The position numbers and the translations under genes were made by a program. From Tetragonia tetragonoides (Eukaryota > Streptophyta > Magnoliopsida > Caryophyllales > Aizoaceae), in NCBI GenBank assembly GCA_038025085.1, contig CM076153.1, positions 3,596,001 through 3,660,000 on the forward strand: 64,000 nt of DNA, read 5' to 3'. The notes beneath the pieces are model-generated. The model searched no databases, had not been told where the DNA came from, and saw only the letters and a program-made list of their open reading frames with translations. Numbering within the stretch: the stretch's first letter is position 1; each line of letters begins with the position of its first letter. Positions 1 to 12,586 of this stretch are shown here, piece by piece.

Positions 1-1965
1 TTGGCCCTTGGGTCATGATTTTTCTGATTTGGTATTATAGAACAATATTATTTCCAATTCCATTTTATTTGCCTCTCCTGCTGTTTCTTGATCTTTTGTT
101 TTTTAGACAACATGGGTATCGAAGCTTTGCTTGACTAATCCCATGGGCCCCGAAGTTAATGACCCGGGAAACCTCCTGTTTCTCGATCTCCCTTCTTCAT
201 TCCCCATTAATGTCAAGAGAGAGAGATTGTGGCTGAGCCATAGCAATAGCCAATACTGTTTAATTTCTTCTTCATCCGAGCCATTTTCTGCTCACCCTTC
301 TCAGTTTTTTTTTATGATTGAAAAATGAAAGAAATTTCAGGAAAGAAACAGAGAACAAAAATATAGAAAAATAAAATAAGAGTTGTCCTCGTAGCATCTG
401 CTATTTTAGTAGATTTCTGTTAATGATAGAATTTTATGTACATTTCAGTTATTCAGTTAATGAATTCTATAAACTGATCAACTGCAAGTATATCCATGAT
501 GGTAAGTACAATGTAATCGCTTATACAATAGTGCGTAGGAATCCCTTCTAGCAAATGGCTATTGCTTTTTCTTTTGGCATCACTGAATCTTGATATTATG
601 CATATGCTTTATTTATTACATTCAGAAGATCAAACTTGTACTTAATTTAGAATTATAGAACGGTGGTGAAAAATGAATCCTTCCTCCTCTTGTTTGATAA
701 TGAACGATTCTTGGCCTAACATTTAGAAACTGGAAATTTTGAAATGAAATGTCACATGTCATTAATAACTGTATGGAAATGAGCCTTTGCTCAATCCTTG
801 GATTTTGGCTTAGCATATTAGCAAATGCAACCATAAACCTAAACAGGAAAAGCCCACGTTGCTTTTCATGATCTTTATAATAAAAACTGTATTTCAGCCA
901 GGAACCTGAACCCCTCCACAGTCCACAATATTATTCATAATGATTAACCACTGACTTGGGAGATTGAAGAAGTAAAGGGCTTAACTGGTAGGCCTTTGGG
1001 ATTTAGCCTTTATGGTTTGTGATAGATTCTCTTGCGTCATTATTAACTATAGGCTAGATAGAAGTATCCCTTAGTTAACTTCAATGCTTTTTAACTTCAT
1101 GCAAGGGTTCACTTGAAAACTAGACAGTGGAATTGGTTGGCTAATGTAAGCCATAAGGAAGAAACATGGGTTGCAGTAAGTAAGATCTGATTCTTGCAGC
1201 TTGTAGCGTGAGATATTTATTAATGCGGAGTGGAATGTCTTACGCTTCGTCTGACGTTGATTTTAGGTACTATTCGACATAATAAGATAATTTAGGCATT
1301 GACTGATGAGTGATGAGAAGAGAGCTAACTTTTTAAATAGAGCTTTTTTTCTTTTTTCTTGATGGAATGAGAAACTGTCATTGAATGTCTGATGGACAGA
1401 ATTGAGTTGTATTTTTTAATTTTTTACTTTGCGACACTCTTGAGCTGTTTGACCTATGATATTCCAGATACATGAAATGCCAGTGACACACTGCTGCCAC
1501 AAAATCATCATTTAGTGTCTTCCAACCTCATTATTGCTCTTCATCATATGTCAGTACTTTCATTGGCAGTACTTGCTCAACTGCATTTGTACTGGTGATG
1601 GTTCAGTGAAACCTGAATTTGAGTAAATTCAGCATAGTATCATGTATCATCCTCAATGAGCCTATTGATTATGAGCTTGTTTGTTTGTTTCTTGCATGTC
1701 AATGTATTGCTTCCATGGCTGAACTATCTATGGTGACTTTCAAGTAAATGAAAATTTTTCCTCCCCCCTCCCCCCTCCCTCTGTTTATTTCTATCCCTCT
1801 CCCTGGGTTTCTTGATGAAATGACATCTTCATTTACTTGCCATCTTAATTTAGGATTAAAGGAATTTTCCTGAAATATTGAAAGTCTTAACTTAGCATAA
1901 CTTTATGCAGTCAGAGGAATTATTTCAGATGCAAATTTGCGGCTTGATCTTTTATCATCCTATAG
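1..1965. other. Upstream or intronic DNA of the WD40 gene
   Basis: This AT-rich stretch precedes the first exon recognised for the WD40 gene. The protein should have an N-terminal region of roughly a hundred or more residues before the propeller, so part of this interval is probably intron, but I could not find convincing upstream exons. A short pyrimidine tract lies near 1763-1803. Apart from the open segment at 107-328, listed separately, nothing else is recognisable. Confidence 0.5.
107..328 (+). other. Possible coding exon, unidentified
   Basis: An open frame begins directly after a good splice acceptor (pyrimidine-rich tract ending TTTTAG at 101-106) and stays open to a TGA at 326-328. 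The predicted peptide is well mixed in composition and contains the stretch PEVNDPGNLLFLDLPSSFP. It could be an exon of the WD40 gene, the last exon of a gene further upstream, or chance. No clear donor is seen and I do not recognise the peptide, so this is only a candidate. Confidence 0.2.
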
Positions 1966-4900
1966 ACATCAAACAGATTTACGCGCAGACAAGAAGAAAT
2001 TGCCCAGCAGGCTGTCCATTGATTTAAAGGGCCACTTAAAACCAGTGAATGCTGTACAGTGGTCACAAACTCATGGTTAGTTTCTTTTTCCACAGATGGA
2101 CTATGTTAGCCTTTTTATGCTTAGTCCTTATGTTTATTGCTGCTGATAGGATCAACTTGTGATAGACGTTAAATCATGAATGATTGTCCGCCCTACCCTT
2201 ACTCCTATTTCCAGTTGCATATAGACATTATTCTGGGAATTGCTTTCATTTGACTGGTTTTTTGAATTTTCTTCCCCTCCCCCCTCTCCTTTTCACATGG
2301 GTGTAGATGGGGATACCCAGAAAGTTCTGGCGTCTAGAGTATAGCTTGAGCGAGCTTAGCAAAGCCACAAATGGATCTAACGCAGACCCCCTAGTTAGAA
2401 GGGTATTTTGGTCAGATAATAACGCCTTACAGTAAGACCGAACTAGAAACCCACCCATAGTCAGCATTTGACGGAATGTTCTTACGCAGATCCTACTTTT
2501 GAGCACATAATTCTGTTTAGCATTAATAAATAGGTACCAAAGTTTTGGTTACCATCTGGAATAGCTATAAACTGCAGAAACCAACTGAAAAACCCTTAGT
2601 TGATTAGCCAAATAAAAAAATATCTGAAAAATCTTAATTGACTGGAAGAATGATTAACTTGGAGTAATGCTGAAGGCTGTAAGATGAGTTGGCGCCTGAA
2701 TGTTTCTCAATGTTATATGCCATGAAGGCTTTCAACTAATCCCAAGTTCCATAGGGAAGCTGTAATGCCAGAATTGATTGGCACAACCAAACGAGGCCAC
2801 TTTTATGTGCTCTTTATCTGATTCATGTGCCTCTGTAGTGTGGTCTTTGTCAGATACATTTGCCAAACATCTTTGAAATCATAAACACTTGGCTCATGTA
2901 TTTTGTTAAAAGAAGTCCATTTCTTTAGGACTCTTCTTTTGTCCAAGGCTACGTTGCTTTATTGAAGGGAAGCTGAAGTATGATAAGATGTTAAGGGAGG
3001 ATGTTAAAATTAACGAGTATAGGAATCCCGAGGGGATAGCTCAGTTGGTAAGACCTCTGAGAAGTATTCCAGAGGTCCCAGGTTTGAGTCCCCTCAGGGC
3101 CGCTGGATGTTTCCTGGTCGTTAACTTCACGGCCCATAGGATTAGTCAAGCAAAACTTGGACACCCATGTTATCTAAAAAAAATAAATTAACGAGTATAG
3201 GACTAGCGATGGATTACCAATTACCAGTTATTAAATGGGGTAGAACTGCTGTGATTTGCTTTGCTCATGTAGTTGAACACAATCCACCACCATATGGTTT
3301 GCTGGAAAATAAAAAGGGCCATTCTCTTATGTGAGGCGTTTGGCTCACTCAAATGAAAAGCGGAACGTAATTTTAAAATATGCAGTTTTTAAAACCATGT
3401 TATTTGGAGGTGTTGGCACTATAAATCTTCATTTATTACAAATTCATTTATTATTTAATTAACATATCTGTTATCTATAAAAAAAGTTAATAAACATATC
3501 TGCATATGTATCGAGGTGTTTGCTTCACAAGGTGGTGATTCTGGTGAACTTGGAGGTAATAGATAAGGTTGAAAATTCAGAACATACGTAAAAAAAGAAT
3601 GAACATATCAGTCTTGTGTTCTGTTAAGAAATCAATGCTTGCTAGGTAAATTATTATGCTGATTAGTGAGTTATAGGCGCTTCATATTAGGCTTTAAGAC
3701 TTTAGTTTCTCTTATGATCTTAAGAGTAGTGCTTCATATTAATCTGTTCCGTGAATTTAGTATGCAGCCCATCTTTTGGCGTCTGCTGGGATGGATGGCA
3801 TCATCTACATATGGAATGTGTTGAATGAGCAACGTAAAAAGGCCCGTGCATTTACCTATCATGGTGCAGCTGTGAAAGATGTGAGGTGGTCATCTCAAGG
3901 GCAGTTCATACTTTCATGCGGTTTCGATTGCTCATCAAGGTTAATTGACGTCGAGAAGGGTTCAGAAACTCAGGTTTTCTTAGACAACCAAGCTGTTACA
4001 GCTATTAAGTTTCATCCAAACAACTCCAATCTCTTCCTTTCTGGTGGATCAAAGGGCTTCCTCAAACTGTGGGATATACGAGTAGGAAAGGCGGTTCATG
4101 AATATGTAAGACGTCTGGGACCGATACTTGATGTTGAATTTATGGTCAACGGCACACAATTTATCTCTTCAAGCGATGTATCAAAAACCAATCTTAGTGA
4201 AAACTCACTCATTGTCTGGGATGTTGCTCGTGAGGTGCCACTTTCCAATCAGGTAAATTGCTTGCATCAATATTATCTTGTTTGCTGGGTTACAGCAGCT
4301 GCTTTTCCTTTTTTTTTTTTTTTTTTTTTTTTTTTGTTTTTTCCCCTTTATTCCCCCCTTCTTTTTTTATGGCTTAGCCTTATACGGGTGTACCTCTGGT
4401 TGCTTTCTTTTTCACATTATTATGCAACATCCGTGTCGTGGATGGGGGAAATTTATCGTGCCACCCTGCAGTGAGTTTTAATGGTCTATCCTCGGGAAGA
4501 GAACAAGTTACTAAGTTGGTACGCACTATGCCTGATCCCTTACACCCACAAGACTATTAGCTACAATACCCTGATACATGAAGTTTTATTTTTGCATTTG
4601 GCATTTTGTTAGCCTAATTTTAGATGAAGAGTTCTTGTGCACCATTGAGTCACTTGTAATGTTTAGGGCTGCTCCGCTCTTGTAGTTTCTCATCTTGGAG
4701 GCAGATGAATTTCCTCTCTTTTCATAAAAAGCCCAACTCAAAAAAACGCAAATAGTCAATTGAATGAATTTTGACTTTTATATGTTTTTGTTGATGCATA
4801 GAGTTATTTTCCGATTATCATCTGAGATAAATGATGTTAAGATTAGTGACTTCTCATTCAATTATTCGAAGTAGTTTGTGCTGCTGGGGGAGGTACAGAT

Positions 4901-5845
4901 TCTTAAGGGTGTAGAGATGTTAAGAAATAGCCGCGGAAACATGGATTGAAAGATCGATAGATGTTTGAGCATAGTCAGGCATATGAAAAAGGCGAGATAT
5001 CTATTTTGGCAGATGAAATATTTGTGTTTTTTTTTTTTGCTCTTCGAGATGAAATATTTATAGACATGCAATGTGTAAATTGGGAAGTAATACTATAGTT
5101 ACTACCTTTGATACCAAGAATCATGTTAAATAAAAATAAAAACCATGTGGTGCTATGATTTTAAATTCTTAAGTCATGGATTGATCTGGTTAGTTTGTCG
5201 TGGAATCATACATGTCTGCTCACCTTCAGGGCATGTTTGGATTGAGGGTAAAAAGGGGTAATGGAGAGGATTTAAGAGTAAATGAGGTGTAGGTGGTGGA
5301 CTGGTGGTGAATGTTAGATTCCGGTGGTAGAGGGAGAAGAAAGGATAATAGTTACCCCCATTTGGGTGATATTAGTTGCTCTACCCTCTCCCTAGGTAAC
5401 AATCCCCCCCCCCCCCCACCCCTAGGTAACAATCCGCATGTCTCATGTTTTGCCACAAATTTGTTTTCCACAGGTTTATGCAGAGGCTTATACCTGCCCC
5501 TGTATTAGATGTCATCCTTCTGAACCCTTTTTTGTGGCTCAGTCAAATGGAAACTATATTGCTATCTTCTCCACAAAGCATCCATTCAGACTTGACAAGT
5601 ACAGGCGATATGAATCACATGGGGTCTTTGGGTTTCCTATCAAGAGTGGATTCAGTTTAAATGGGGAAATACTTGCCTCTGGCTCCTCTGATGGGAGCAT
5701 TTATTTTTACAGTGTTGGGTCTACCTATGCCGTAAAGAAAATTAAAGCTTATGATCAACCATGTGTGGACGTTGCGTTTCATCCTCTCCTGCCTAACGTC
5801 GTTGCTTCCTGCGGTTGGAGCGGGGATGTTTCGGTATTTGAGTGA
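1966..5845 (+). CDS. WD40-repeat protein, WDR25/Prp17-like (5' exons not found)
   Basis: Three exons can be joined with in-phase GT-AG splice sites: about 1966-2075, 3768-4252 and 5474-5845 (TGA stop). The first junction rebuilds the typical WD sequence ...THAHLLASAGMDG, which fixes the acceptor at 3767/3768. The product has seven WD repeats, ending near IWNV, LIDV, KLWDI, IVWDV, IAIFS, FYSV and SVFE, that is, a complete seven-bladed propeller of about 320 residues. The order and sequence resemble the plant and animal WDR25 family, related to the splicing factor Prp17/CDC40. Family members are thought to act as nuclear protein-interaction scaffolds; a splicing role here is inference. The N-terminal region normally preceding the propeller was not located, and the acceptor at 1965 is the best guess among several nearby AGs. 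Intron 1 (2076-3767) contains a SINE; intron 2 (4253-5473) has a T-tract and a C-run. The C-terminus is complete. Confidence 0.85.
3007..3202 (+). mobile_element. tRNA-derived SINE in intron 1 of the WD40 gene
   Basis: An 18-bp perfect target-site duplication (AAATTAACGAGTATAGGA at 3007-3024 and 3185-3202) brackets a body of about 160 bp. The head is tRNA-like: GATAGCTCAGTTGG matches an A box and GGTTTGAGTCCCC a B box, spaced as in a tRNA gene. The body ends in an A-rich tail just before the right duplication. These are the diagnostic traits of a SINE, and the perfect duplication argues for a fairly recent insertion. It lies on the sense strand of the host intron, away from the splice sites. 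Confidence 0.9.
4309..4336 (+). repeat. T-tract early in WD40 intron 2
   Basis: A run of more than 25 T residues lies about 55 bp after the donor at 4253. It is in intronic sequence; reading through it produces poly-Phe frames that are not real proteins. Another homopolymer, a C-run near 5404-5417, lies about 60 bp before the 3' acceptor of the same intron. Confidence 0.9.
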
Positions 5846-6204
5846 GGTACTGATTATTGCAATTACCATGTAGTTCTTTTTCTTACTGCAATTATCTTGG
5901 TTTGCATGTTAACGCTAGAAATACTGGGTGTGTGTGTATGGTATTTTAGTGTAGGAGTCCTGATGTCTGAATTATAAATCAAAATCGAACACAATTCCGG
6001 ACGCAAATTATGCGCTACCCTTTGGTTATCTATAGAGTATAAATGAACACACGCAAGCTGTGATTTTCCTTAGCTTGTACTTTGAAATGACAATTTTTGG
6101 GGCTTGTTTGCGACCTAACGCCCTTCGAGTGCTGTAGGCAGTTGACTTTTGAGGGATAGTGTTGCTTCATTGATGACGATAGTAAAGGTTTTTTTCATAA
6201 GTTG
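5846..6204. other. 3' flank of the WD40 gene
   Basis: This is the probable 3' UTR and downstream DNA of the WD40 gene. It is AT-rich with no second ORF and no repeat that I can recognise. A precise polyadenylation site cannot be assigned. Confidence 0.5.
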
Positions 6205-6265
6205 GTGATGTGGATGTGGATATGGATGTGGATGTGGATGTGGATGTGGATATGGATGTGGATGT
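6205..6265 (+). repeat. (GGATGT)n hexanucleotide repeat
   Basis: About ten tandem copies of GGATGT, with GGATAT variants at regular places, end exactly where the foldback element begins. Confidence 0.95.
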
Positions 6266-6549
6266 TGGCCTAGCTTGTAATTAGCTTATCCTTTCCCCCC
6301 TATTTTTCCTCACATACCACCCCCTTCACCTCCTTCTTACCCCTATTTTAAACTTCCAAAAAGCTTAAAACACCTCTTAGGACCCTAGAAGCCCCAAAAG
6401 TAGAAGCATCAAATTTGAGCTTCTACTTTTGGGCCTCTTAAAGTGTGTTTTGAGCTTCTTAGAAAAGTGAAAATGAGGGTAAGGAGGAGGTGTAGGGAGA
6501 GGTTTATGAGGGAAAATGTAAAAGGAGAAGCTACTCACAAGCTAGGCCA
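6266..6549. mobile_element. Foldback MITE: near-complete palindrome
   Basis: The element starts TGGCCTAGCTTG and ends with the inverse, CAAGCTAGGCCA. The two arms, about 135 bp each, are imperfect reverse complements nearly to the centre: for example AAGCCCCAAAAGTAGAAGC on the left mirrors GCTTCTACTTTTGGGCCTC on the right, and the pyrimidine-rich left arm (CACCTCCTTCTTACCCC) mirrors GGGTAAGGAGGAGGTG. The loop at about 6410 is very short. The structure is typical of foldback-type MITEs, which can produce hairpin RNA. No clear target duplication is visible, and the left end abuts the hexanucleotide repeat. Confidence 0.85.
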
Positions 6550-7221
6550 AGCACCACCTAAGAACGGTTAAACACGACTTTACTCTATTATTCGTTTTAG
6601 GCTATGTTTAGGAGAGCTTATGAGTTGTGGATTCAAGAGCTTACTTTTGAATGATTGTGAGAGTAACATCTAAAAACAAGCTATTGGCCCATGGTCTTCC
6701 CAAATACACCGTGTGTTTGGTAAAAGCAAAGCTGCAAGGAAAACTTAAATTTATGTTTGTGTTTCCTTGATCTTTTATGGAATTCTTTTCTGAAAAAGGG
6801 CTAATTTACAAAGTATTACTTATATTAGGCTGGGTTAGAAAACATACTATTGGATTAAGAAAAATTTATACTTTTCAGTGGTTATATTTGACTCATAAAT
6901 ATTTACTGGATTTCAAAAATAAAATTGACATATGTAAGTAACGTGTTGAACAGGTTGTTTTCGGGTTGAAAATTTCAACCTTAACCTAATCCATTTAATA
7001 AAGGGGTTGAAAATCTCAATGCTAACCTACTTTTTTTAGGTTAGGTTTAGGTAGGATTGTTGGGTTGGGTCAGCTTTTGTCAGGCCTAGTTAGGACTTTA
7101 CTAAGATGAGAATATACATTTGTTTGTCTGATCTTTCATTAGATTAGCTAGATGTGAGAATCTGTGAAAGGGGTTCTAATCCATCTTGCTTCTTAAAAAT
7201 AGAAGGTGTGAGGCCGACTCA
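6550..7221. other. Intergenic DNA, nothing recognised
   Basis: This is AT-rich intergenic sequence. A phrase built on GGTTGAAAATYTCAA occurs twice near 6960-7020, a minor direct repeat. No gene, RNA or mobile-element boundary is evident. Confidence 0.5.
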
Positions 7222-7545
7222 TAGGGGTGTAAACAAGCCGAGTCGAGCCCCAAGGAAAACATTTGTTTTTGGGATCTTTCGTCATTACAGACGTTAGAAA
7301 AAATTGGTTTAAAATAATTGCAATTGAATTTGACTATAAGTGATCCCTTGCACGTTCTCATATGAAAAAAAAACCTTAAATAAGAAATCTCTAAAAATAT
7401 TTAATGCTTTTATTCGAATAGAGAAAAATCAACTAAATCGAGCCAACCGAGCCGGCTCGGGCTTGGCTCGCGAGCTTGAGCTGAGGTTTGACCTGAGCTC
7501 GTGCTAGTCAAACCTGAGCTCGAGCTGAGGTTTGACCAAGTCGCA
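7222..7545 (+). mobile_element. hAT-type transposon fragment
   Basis: The left edge TAGGGGTGTAAACAAGCCGAG matches the common end of plant hAT elements, followed by stretches rich in GAGCCGAG/GAGCTCGAG motifs as seen in such non-autonomous elements. The matching right terminal repeat (ending CACCCCTA) is not seen, so the copy is truncated or decayed. Confidence 0.5.
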
Positions 7546-7583
7546 AAAGTTGCCCGATGACTTCCTCCTTTGAAATTGATATA

Positions 7584-10500
7584 TCTATATAATTAGAGTA
7601 AAATGCAATGACTAAATCAGAGCTTGTCACATCAATCGTGTCAATTGTCGAATGACGTTTCAATTTACTTATGAAGTGTCATATGACTCATGGCCACTAA
7701 AAAAGGAAAAAAGAAGAAAAGAAAGTATCAGCAATCAGACGTTACAAAAACATAATGGAGTTATAATGACTCCTTCGTCCCCTTCCCTTTATTCCAAGGA
7801 TTCCAAAGACTCCATAACTTACCCCGCCGGCCTCCCATATCCCCTAATGGTGCCCCGTGCGATATTGTGCGAATATATCATGACCTTTATTTTAGGGGCC
7901 TTCCGGAAGCCCAAAAAATGTAGACAGTTGTTTTCGACTTCTTGGGACTCGGGTGTCATTTTTGCCCAAATTTCTCCTGGTGATTTATCATGACCCTAGA
8001 GGACTCTTGGTGCCACAAGAGGGTTATTCGAATCCCCGCTATCTTTGGTGTTTTTTGGCTCTTACACCCGTGTCCCAAATGCCCTTCCAAGCCTAGTAGG
8101 GACCGGATAAGCGAGCTCGTGGGCCTCATGTTTCCTAGGGGTGTTCTGGGTAATGTGGTGCGAAAATATCCACATTCGTTTCGGGACCTCCCGAAAGTCC
8201 AAAAAGCGTGGATTACAGCCTTCGTTTTGACTTCCTGGGGTCCGGATGTCATTTTGGCCCAAATTTCTCCGGGTGGTCTATCATGACCCTAGAGGACTCT
8301 CGGTGCCCTAGGAGGGTTATCCGAATCCCTGAACTTCGATATCACCCATGCCTTTGGTGTTTTGCCTCTTACACTAGTGTCGCAAACGCCCTTCCAAGCC
8401 TATCAGAGACGGAATGAGCGAGCGCGTGGGCCTCCCATGTCCCCTAGGGATGTTCCGGTTGATGTGGTGCAAAAATATCCACTTTCGTTTCGAGACCTCT
8501 CTGAAGCTCAAAAAACGTGGATTATAGCCTTCGTTTTCGGCTTTCCGGGGCCAGGTGTCTTTTTTGCCCAAATTTCTTCGGGGAGGTCTTTTATGACCCT
8601 AAAGGACCCTCGGTGCTCTGGGAGGGTAATCCAGATCCCCGAACTTTGATATCACCCATGTCGTTGGTGTTCTCGTTCTTACACTAGTGTCCGGTAAACG
8701 CCCTTCCAAACCTATCAGGAACCGGATAAGCGAACCTGTGAGCCTCCCATGTCCACTAAGGGTGTTCCGTGCGATGTGGTGAAAAAATATCCACCTTTGT
8801 TTTTGGGCCTCCCGTAAGCCCAAGAAAGTGGATTATAGCCTTCATTTTCGGCTTCGCGGGGCCCGGGTGTCATTTTTGCCCAAATTTCTCCGGATGGTCT
8901 ATGATGACCCTAGAGGACCCTCGTTGCCACGGGTGGGTTTTCCGGTTTCCTGATCTTCGATATCAGCCATGCATTTGGTGTTTTTCAGCTCTAACACCAA
9001 TGTCCCGTAAAAGTCCCTTCTAAGCCTATCAGGAGGGTGTGGTGCGAAAAACTCCATCTTTGTTTCGGGGCCTCTCGGAAACCGCAAAAAATATGGATTA
9101 TAGCCTTCGTCTTCGGCTTTCCAAGGGCCTGGGTGTCATTTTTGCCCAAATTTCTGCGATGGGGTCTATCATTAACCTAAAGGACCCTCTGTGCCCCGGG
9201 AGGGTTTTATCAGGATCCCCAAACTTCAATATCACTCATGCCTTTGGTGTTCTAGTTATTACACTTATGTCCTCTAAAACGCCCTTCCAAACTTATCAAG
9301 ATTCGATAAGCAAGCCCGAGGGCCTCCTATGTCTACTAAGGGTGTTGCGTGCGATACGATGCGAAAATATCCACCTTCGTTTTGGGCCTCTCGGAAGCAC
9401 AAAAAACGTTGATTATAACCTTCATTTTCGGCTTCTCGGGGCCCTGGTGTCATTCGGTCTAAATTTGTCTGGGTGGTTTATCATGACTCTAAAGGACCCT
9501 CGGTACCCCGGAAGGGTTATCTGGATCTCCAAACTTCGATATCAACTATGCCTTTAGTGTTTCGGCTCTGACACCAGTGTCCCGTATAACATCCTTCCAA
9601 GCCTATCAGGGACGGATAAGCGAGCCCATGGGCCTCCCATGTCCACTAGGGATGTTTCGTGCGATGTAGTGCGATAATATCTACCTTCGTTTCGAGGCCT
9701 GCCGGAAGCCCAAAAAATGTGGATTATAGTCTTCATTACGGTTTCACGTGACCCTAGTGTCATTTTTGTCCAATTTTGTCCGGGGGATCTATGATGACCC
9801 TAGAGGACCTCGGTGCCCTGGGAGGGTTATCTGGCTCCCCGAACTTCGATATCACCCATGCCTTTGGTGTTCCGTCTCTTCCACAAGTGTCTTAGTAAAA
9901 TACGATTCCAAGCCTATCAAGGGCCCAAGTGCCTCTCATGTCCACTAGGGGTGTTTCGTGCAATGTGGTGCGAAAATATCCACCATTTGTTTCGGGACCT
10001 CCCGAAAGCCTAAAAACGTGGATTGTTGCCTTCATTTTCGGCTTCCCGGGGCCCGGTTATCATTTTTGCCCAAATTTCTCCGAAGGGTCTCCCATGACCC
10101 TAGAGGACCCTTGGTGTCCCAGGAGGGACATCCGGATCCCCAAACTTCGACAACACCCATGCCTTTGGTATTTCGGCTCTTATACCAGTGTCCTGAAAAA
10201 CATCCTTACAAGCCTATCAGGGTCCGAATAAGCGACCGCGAGGGGTGTTCCATGCAATATGGTGCGAAAATATCTATCTTGGTTCCGAGGCCTCTCGAAA
10301 GCCCGAAAAACGTGGATTATAGCCTTCGTTTTCGGCTTCCTGAAGCCCGGGTGTAATTTTTCCCAAACTTTTTCGGGCAGTCTATCATGGCCCTGGAGAA
10401 CCCCCGGTGCCCCAGGAGGGATATCTGGATCCCCGAACTTCGATATCACTCATGCCTTTGGTGTTCCAGCTCTTATACCAGTGTCCCGTAAAAGACGCCG

Positions 10501-11165
10501 CCCTTCCAAGCCTATTAGGGACCAGATAAGCGACCTCGTGTTCCTCACATCTCCCTTAGTCATGTTCCAGAGCCTTTGTTTTTGGCTTTCAGGGGTACGG
10601 GTGTCATTTTTCCAAACTTTTTCCGGGAGTCTATCATGACCCTAGTGGACTCTAGGTGTCTCTAGGAGGGTCATCCGGATCCTCGAACTTCGATATCACC
10701 CACGCCTTCGGTTTTCCGGCCATCAAATTGGTACCCCGTAAAAACGCCCTTACAATCCTATCATGGACCCGGTAATGGACCCCTCAGGCCTCTAATGTTT
10801 CCTATTATGTTTCCTAAGGATGTCTCGTGCGATGTTAGTGCGAATAGATCCACCTTCGTTCCGGTATGACTGGCCATTATAAGTAGAACTATTATTTAAG
10901 AAACAATGTCATTTAGGGGTAGGTACTTCTGACTTTTATAGATGCACGATAAGCTAATGATTGAATTTTTTTTTTGTCCGTCAAAAGCTAATACATGGCT
11001 AGTGACTTTAGTTTTTTCCTAAGCAAATTAAGAGGCAGGTTGCGGATGAACCTATCCAAATCCCACCTTGGTGTTGTTTTAGTTTTATTTGCCACTTAAT
11101 CACAAAATTAGCACAAAAAAAAATAAAAAAATTATAACAACAAAGTTAAAAGTAAGGTAACTCAT
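7584..11165 (+). mobile_element. Helitron-like element A with 310-bp tandem array
   Basis: The 5' end is read as A|TCTATATAATTAGAG, with the A/TC junction typical of Helitrons. The first 190 bp match, in reverse complement, the 5' end of the copy at 32908-35088, including an exact AAAATGCAATGACTAAATCA. A satellite-like array fills 7828-10865. A 3' subterminal stretch of about 300 bp follows (10866-11165), shared with the elements ending at 20880 and starting at 32908, with landmarks such as GAGGCAGGTTGCGGATGAAC and ATAACAACAAAGTTA. The extreme 3' end (hairpin and CTRR) is lost or too decayed to place. It carries no Rep/helicase sequence, so it is non-autonomous. Confidence 0.6.
7828..10865 (+). 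repeat. GC-rich 310-bp tandem array, block A
   Basis: There are about ten diverged units. The landmark ATCACCCATGCCTTTGG recurs near 8341, 8651, 8962, 9231, 9541, 9851, 10151, 10445 and 10695, giving spacings mostly of 310 bp with shortened units of 250-301. Other unit landmarks are GTGCGATGTGGTGCGAAAAT, TGGATTATAGCCTTCGTTTT and CTATCATGACCCTAGAGGA. Units are clearly richer in GC than the surrounding DNA. As 310 is not a multiple of three, the many overlapping open frames shift in each unit and are not credible proteins. Confidence 0.95.
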
Positions 11166-12548
11166 CACTAATTTTTTTTTTAAAAAAAGGTCAAAAGAAG
11201 TTGAAGCATCCCAACACAAAAACTCGTATGAGGCGGCGTCCTCAAGATTTGGCCATTCATACAAGCATGATGTTATCTTGATGACATGCTTGTATATAGA
11301 GACTTTTATTGTTATTTAAATGAAGATCTTTGGAGAAACATTATTAAGGAACAAAAAGTAACTTGATTTTGATCTAAGAATTTTAAATTATCCAATAAAT
11401 AATTAAGAGATTACTGAGTCCCACTCTTTGCTAAAATTAATTTTGGAGTGGAAACATTACCAGCATGACATGCTGGAAGAGGCAAAACAAGTCGATGAGT
11501 AGTAACATGTCTTGATTATATGAATCTACACCAACCATAATTGGCAAACACAACATGATTCACTTGAGAAGGCCTTTGAGAGAGGGGTGGTAGGGGACAC
11601 CCTTAAGGCTATCTATGAATATATCATCACCACTACTCTAATTTCCTTTTGATCATGCAAATTATAAAAGGAAGTGTAGATGGTGGGGGCCAAAACAATG
11701 GACAAAAGAAAAGGTAAGGAACACTAAGACACAAGACATAATTATATGCAACTCCATTCTCTCTTTCCTATACTTCTTGTAAATTGTAGGGGAAACACTA
11801 GATATGCTTGATACCACCCCCTCCCTTAGATGCATTGCCCCAAATGGGGGCCACCTCTCTTCTAAGCCCTTGCTATCTCTATAGACAAGAAACATAGGTC
11901 AATGAAATAATTTTGCAAGGGAAACTAATGACCATATATACTTCCAATATCATATAGTATATACTATATTTGCTCACCTCTCATTTAGCACTATCAAGAT
12001 TCTAGACATTCTATAGCAAAAGAAACCATTTATTATGTAAATATGATCTATATATATGGTCCACTACAACTATGAAACTATCTCTTTCCTCTTCTAGTCT
12101 TCTTCCCCTAAAGAGAAACTATTTATATTGGAAGACAGGCTATTATATATCTTTTCTTCATGCATTTGAAGCTATTGGGAAAGACCAAATTATGCAACCT
12201 AGCTAGCTATCTGCCTATGTTTGGTTATATTTTATCTATTATTTGTTACAATTTTTCATTTTGTTGTGCTGCTTTTCAAACTTGTATATCAATATGTCCC
12301 CCACATTACTTGGTGAAATGCCCCCCCTATACCTCCAAATCTTTATCTATCTCTCTTTATTTCATTTTCTTTTCATAGGCATCATATCTTTCTAAAAAAA
12401 CAAAATGGAAAGTAAGGAAAAGACAAAGGGTAAAATTATCACTTGAAAAAGTAAGCCACAAGTATATGCTCCCCTCTTCAGTCTTCTCCTCCCCAGCCTC
12501 GCATATGAGTGCAATCATCTTGCAAGAAAAACATCTTATTGGAGGAGG

Positions 12549-12586
<38 letters not shown>

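Noticed and set aside
3025..3100. Functional tRNA gene
   Set aside because: The A and B boxes are clear, but a proper acceptor stem and anticodon arm are not, and the 18-bp target duplication and A-rich tail show a SINE.
7652..10639. Many overlapping ORFs of 60-170 residues in the 310-bp arrays (also in the other blocks), with similar peptides such as KISTFVPGPPGSPK in several places
   Set aside because: They lie on both strands and in several frames of the same GC-rich repeat. The unit of about 310 bp is not divisible by three, so frames are not kept between units, and stops fall irregularly.
7828..10865. CRISPR-like direct repeats
   Set aside because: The repeat is 310 bp without unique spacers, in a plant genome; it is a tandem satellite-like array.
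11259..11298. Small hairpin that could be a microRNA precursor
   Set aside because: The stem is only about 11 bp, and no known miRNA sequence is recognised.
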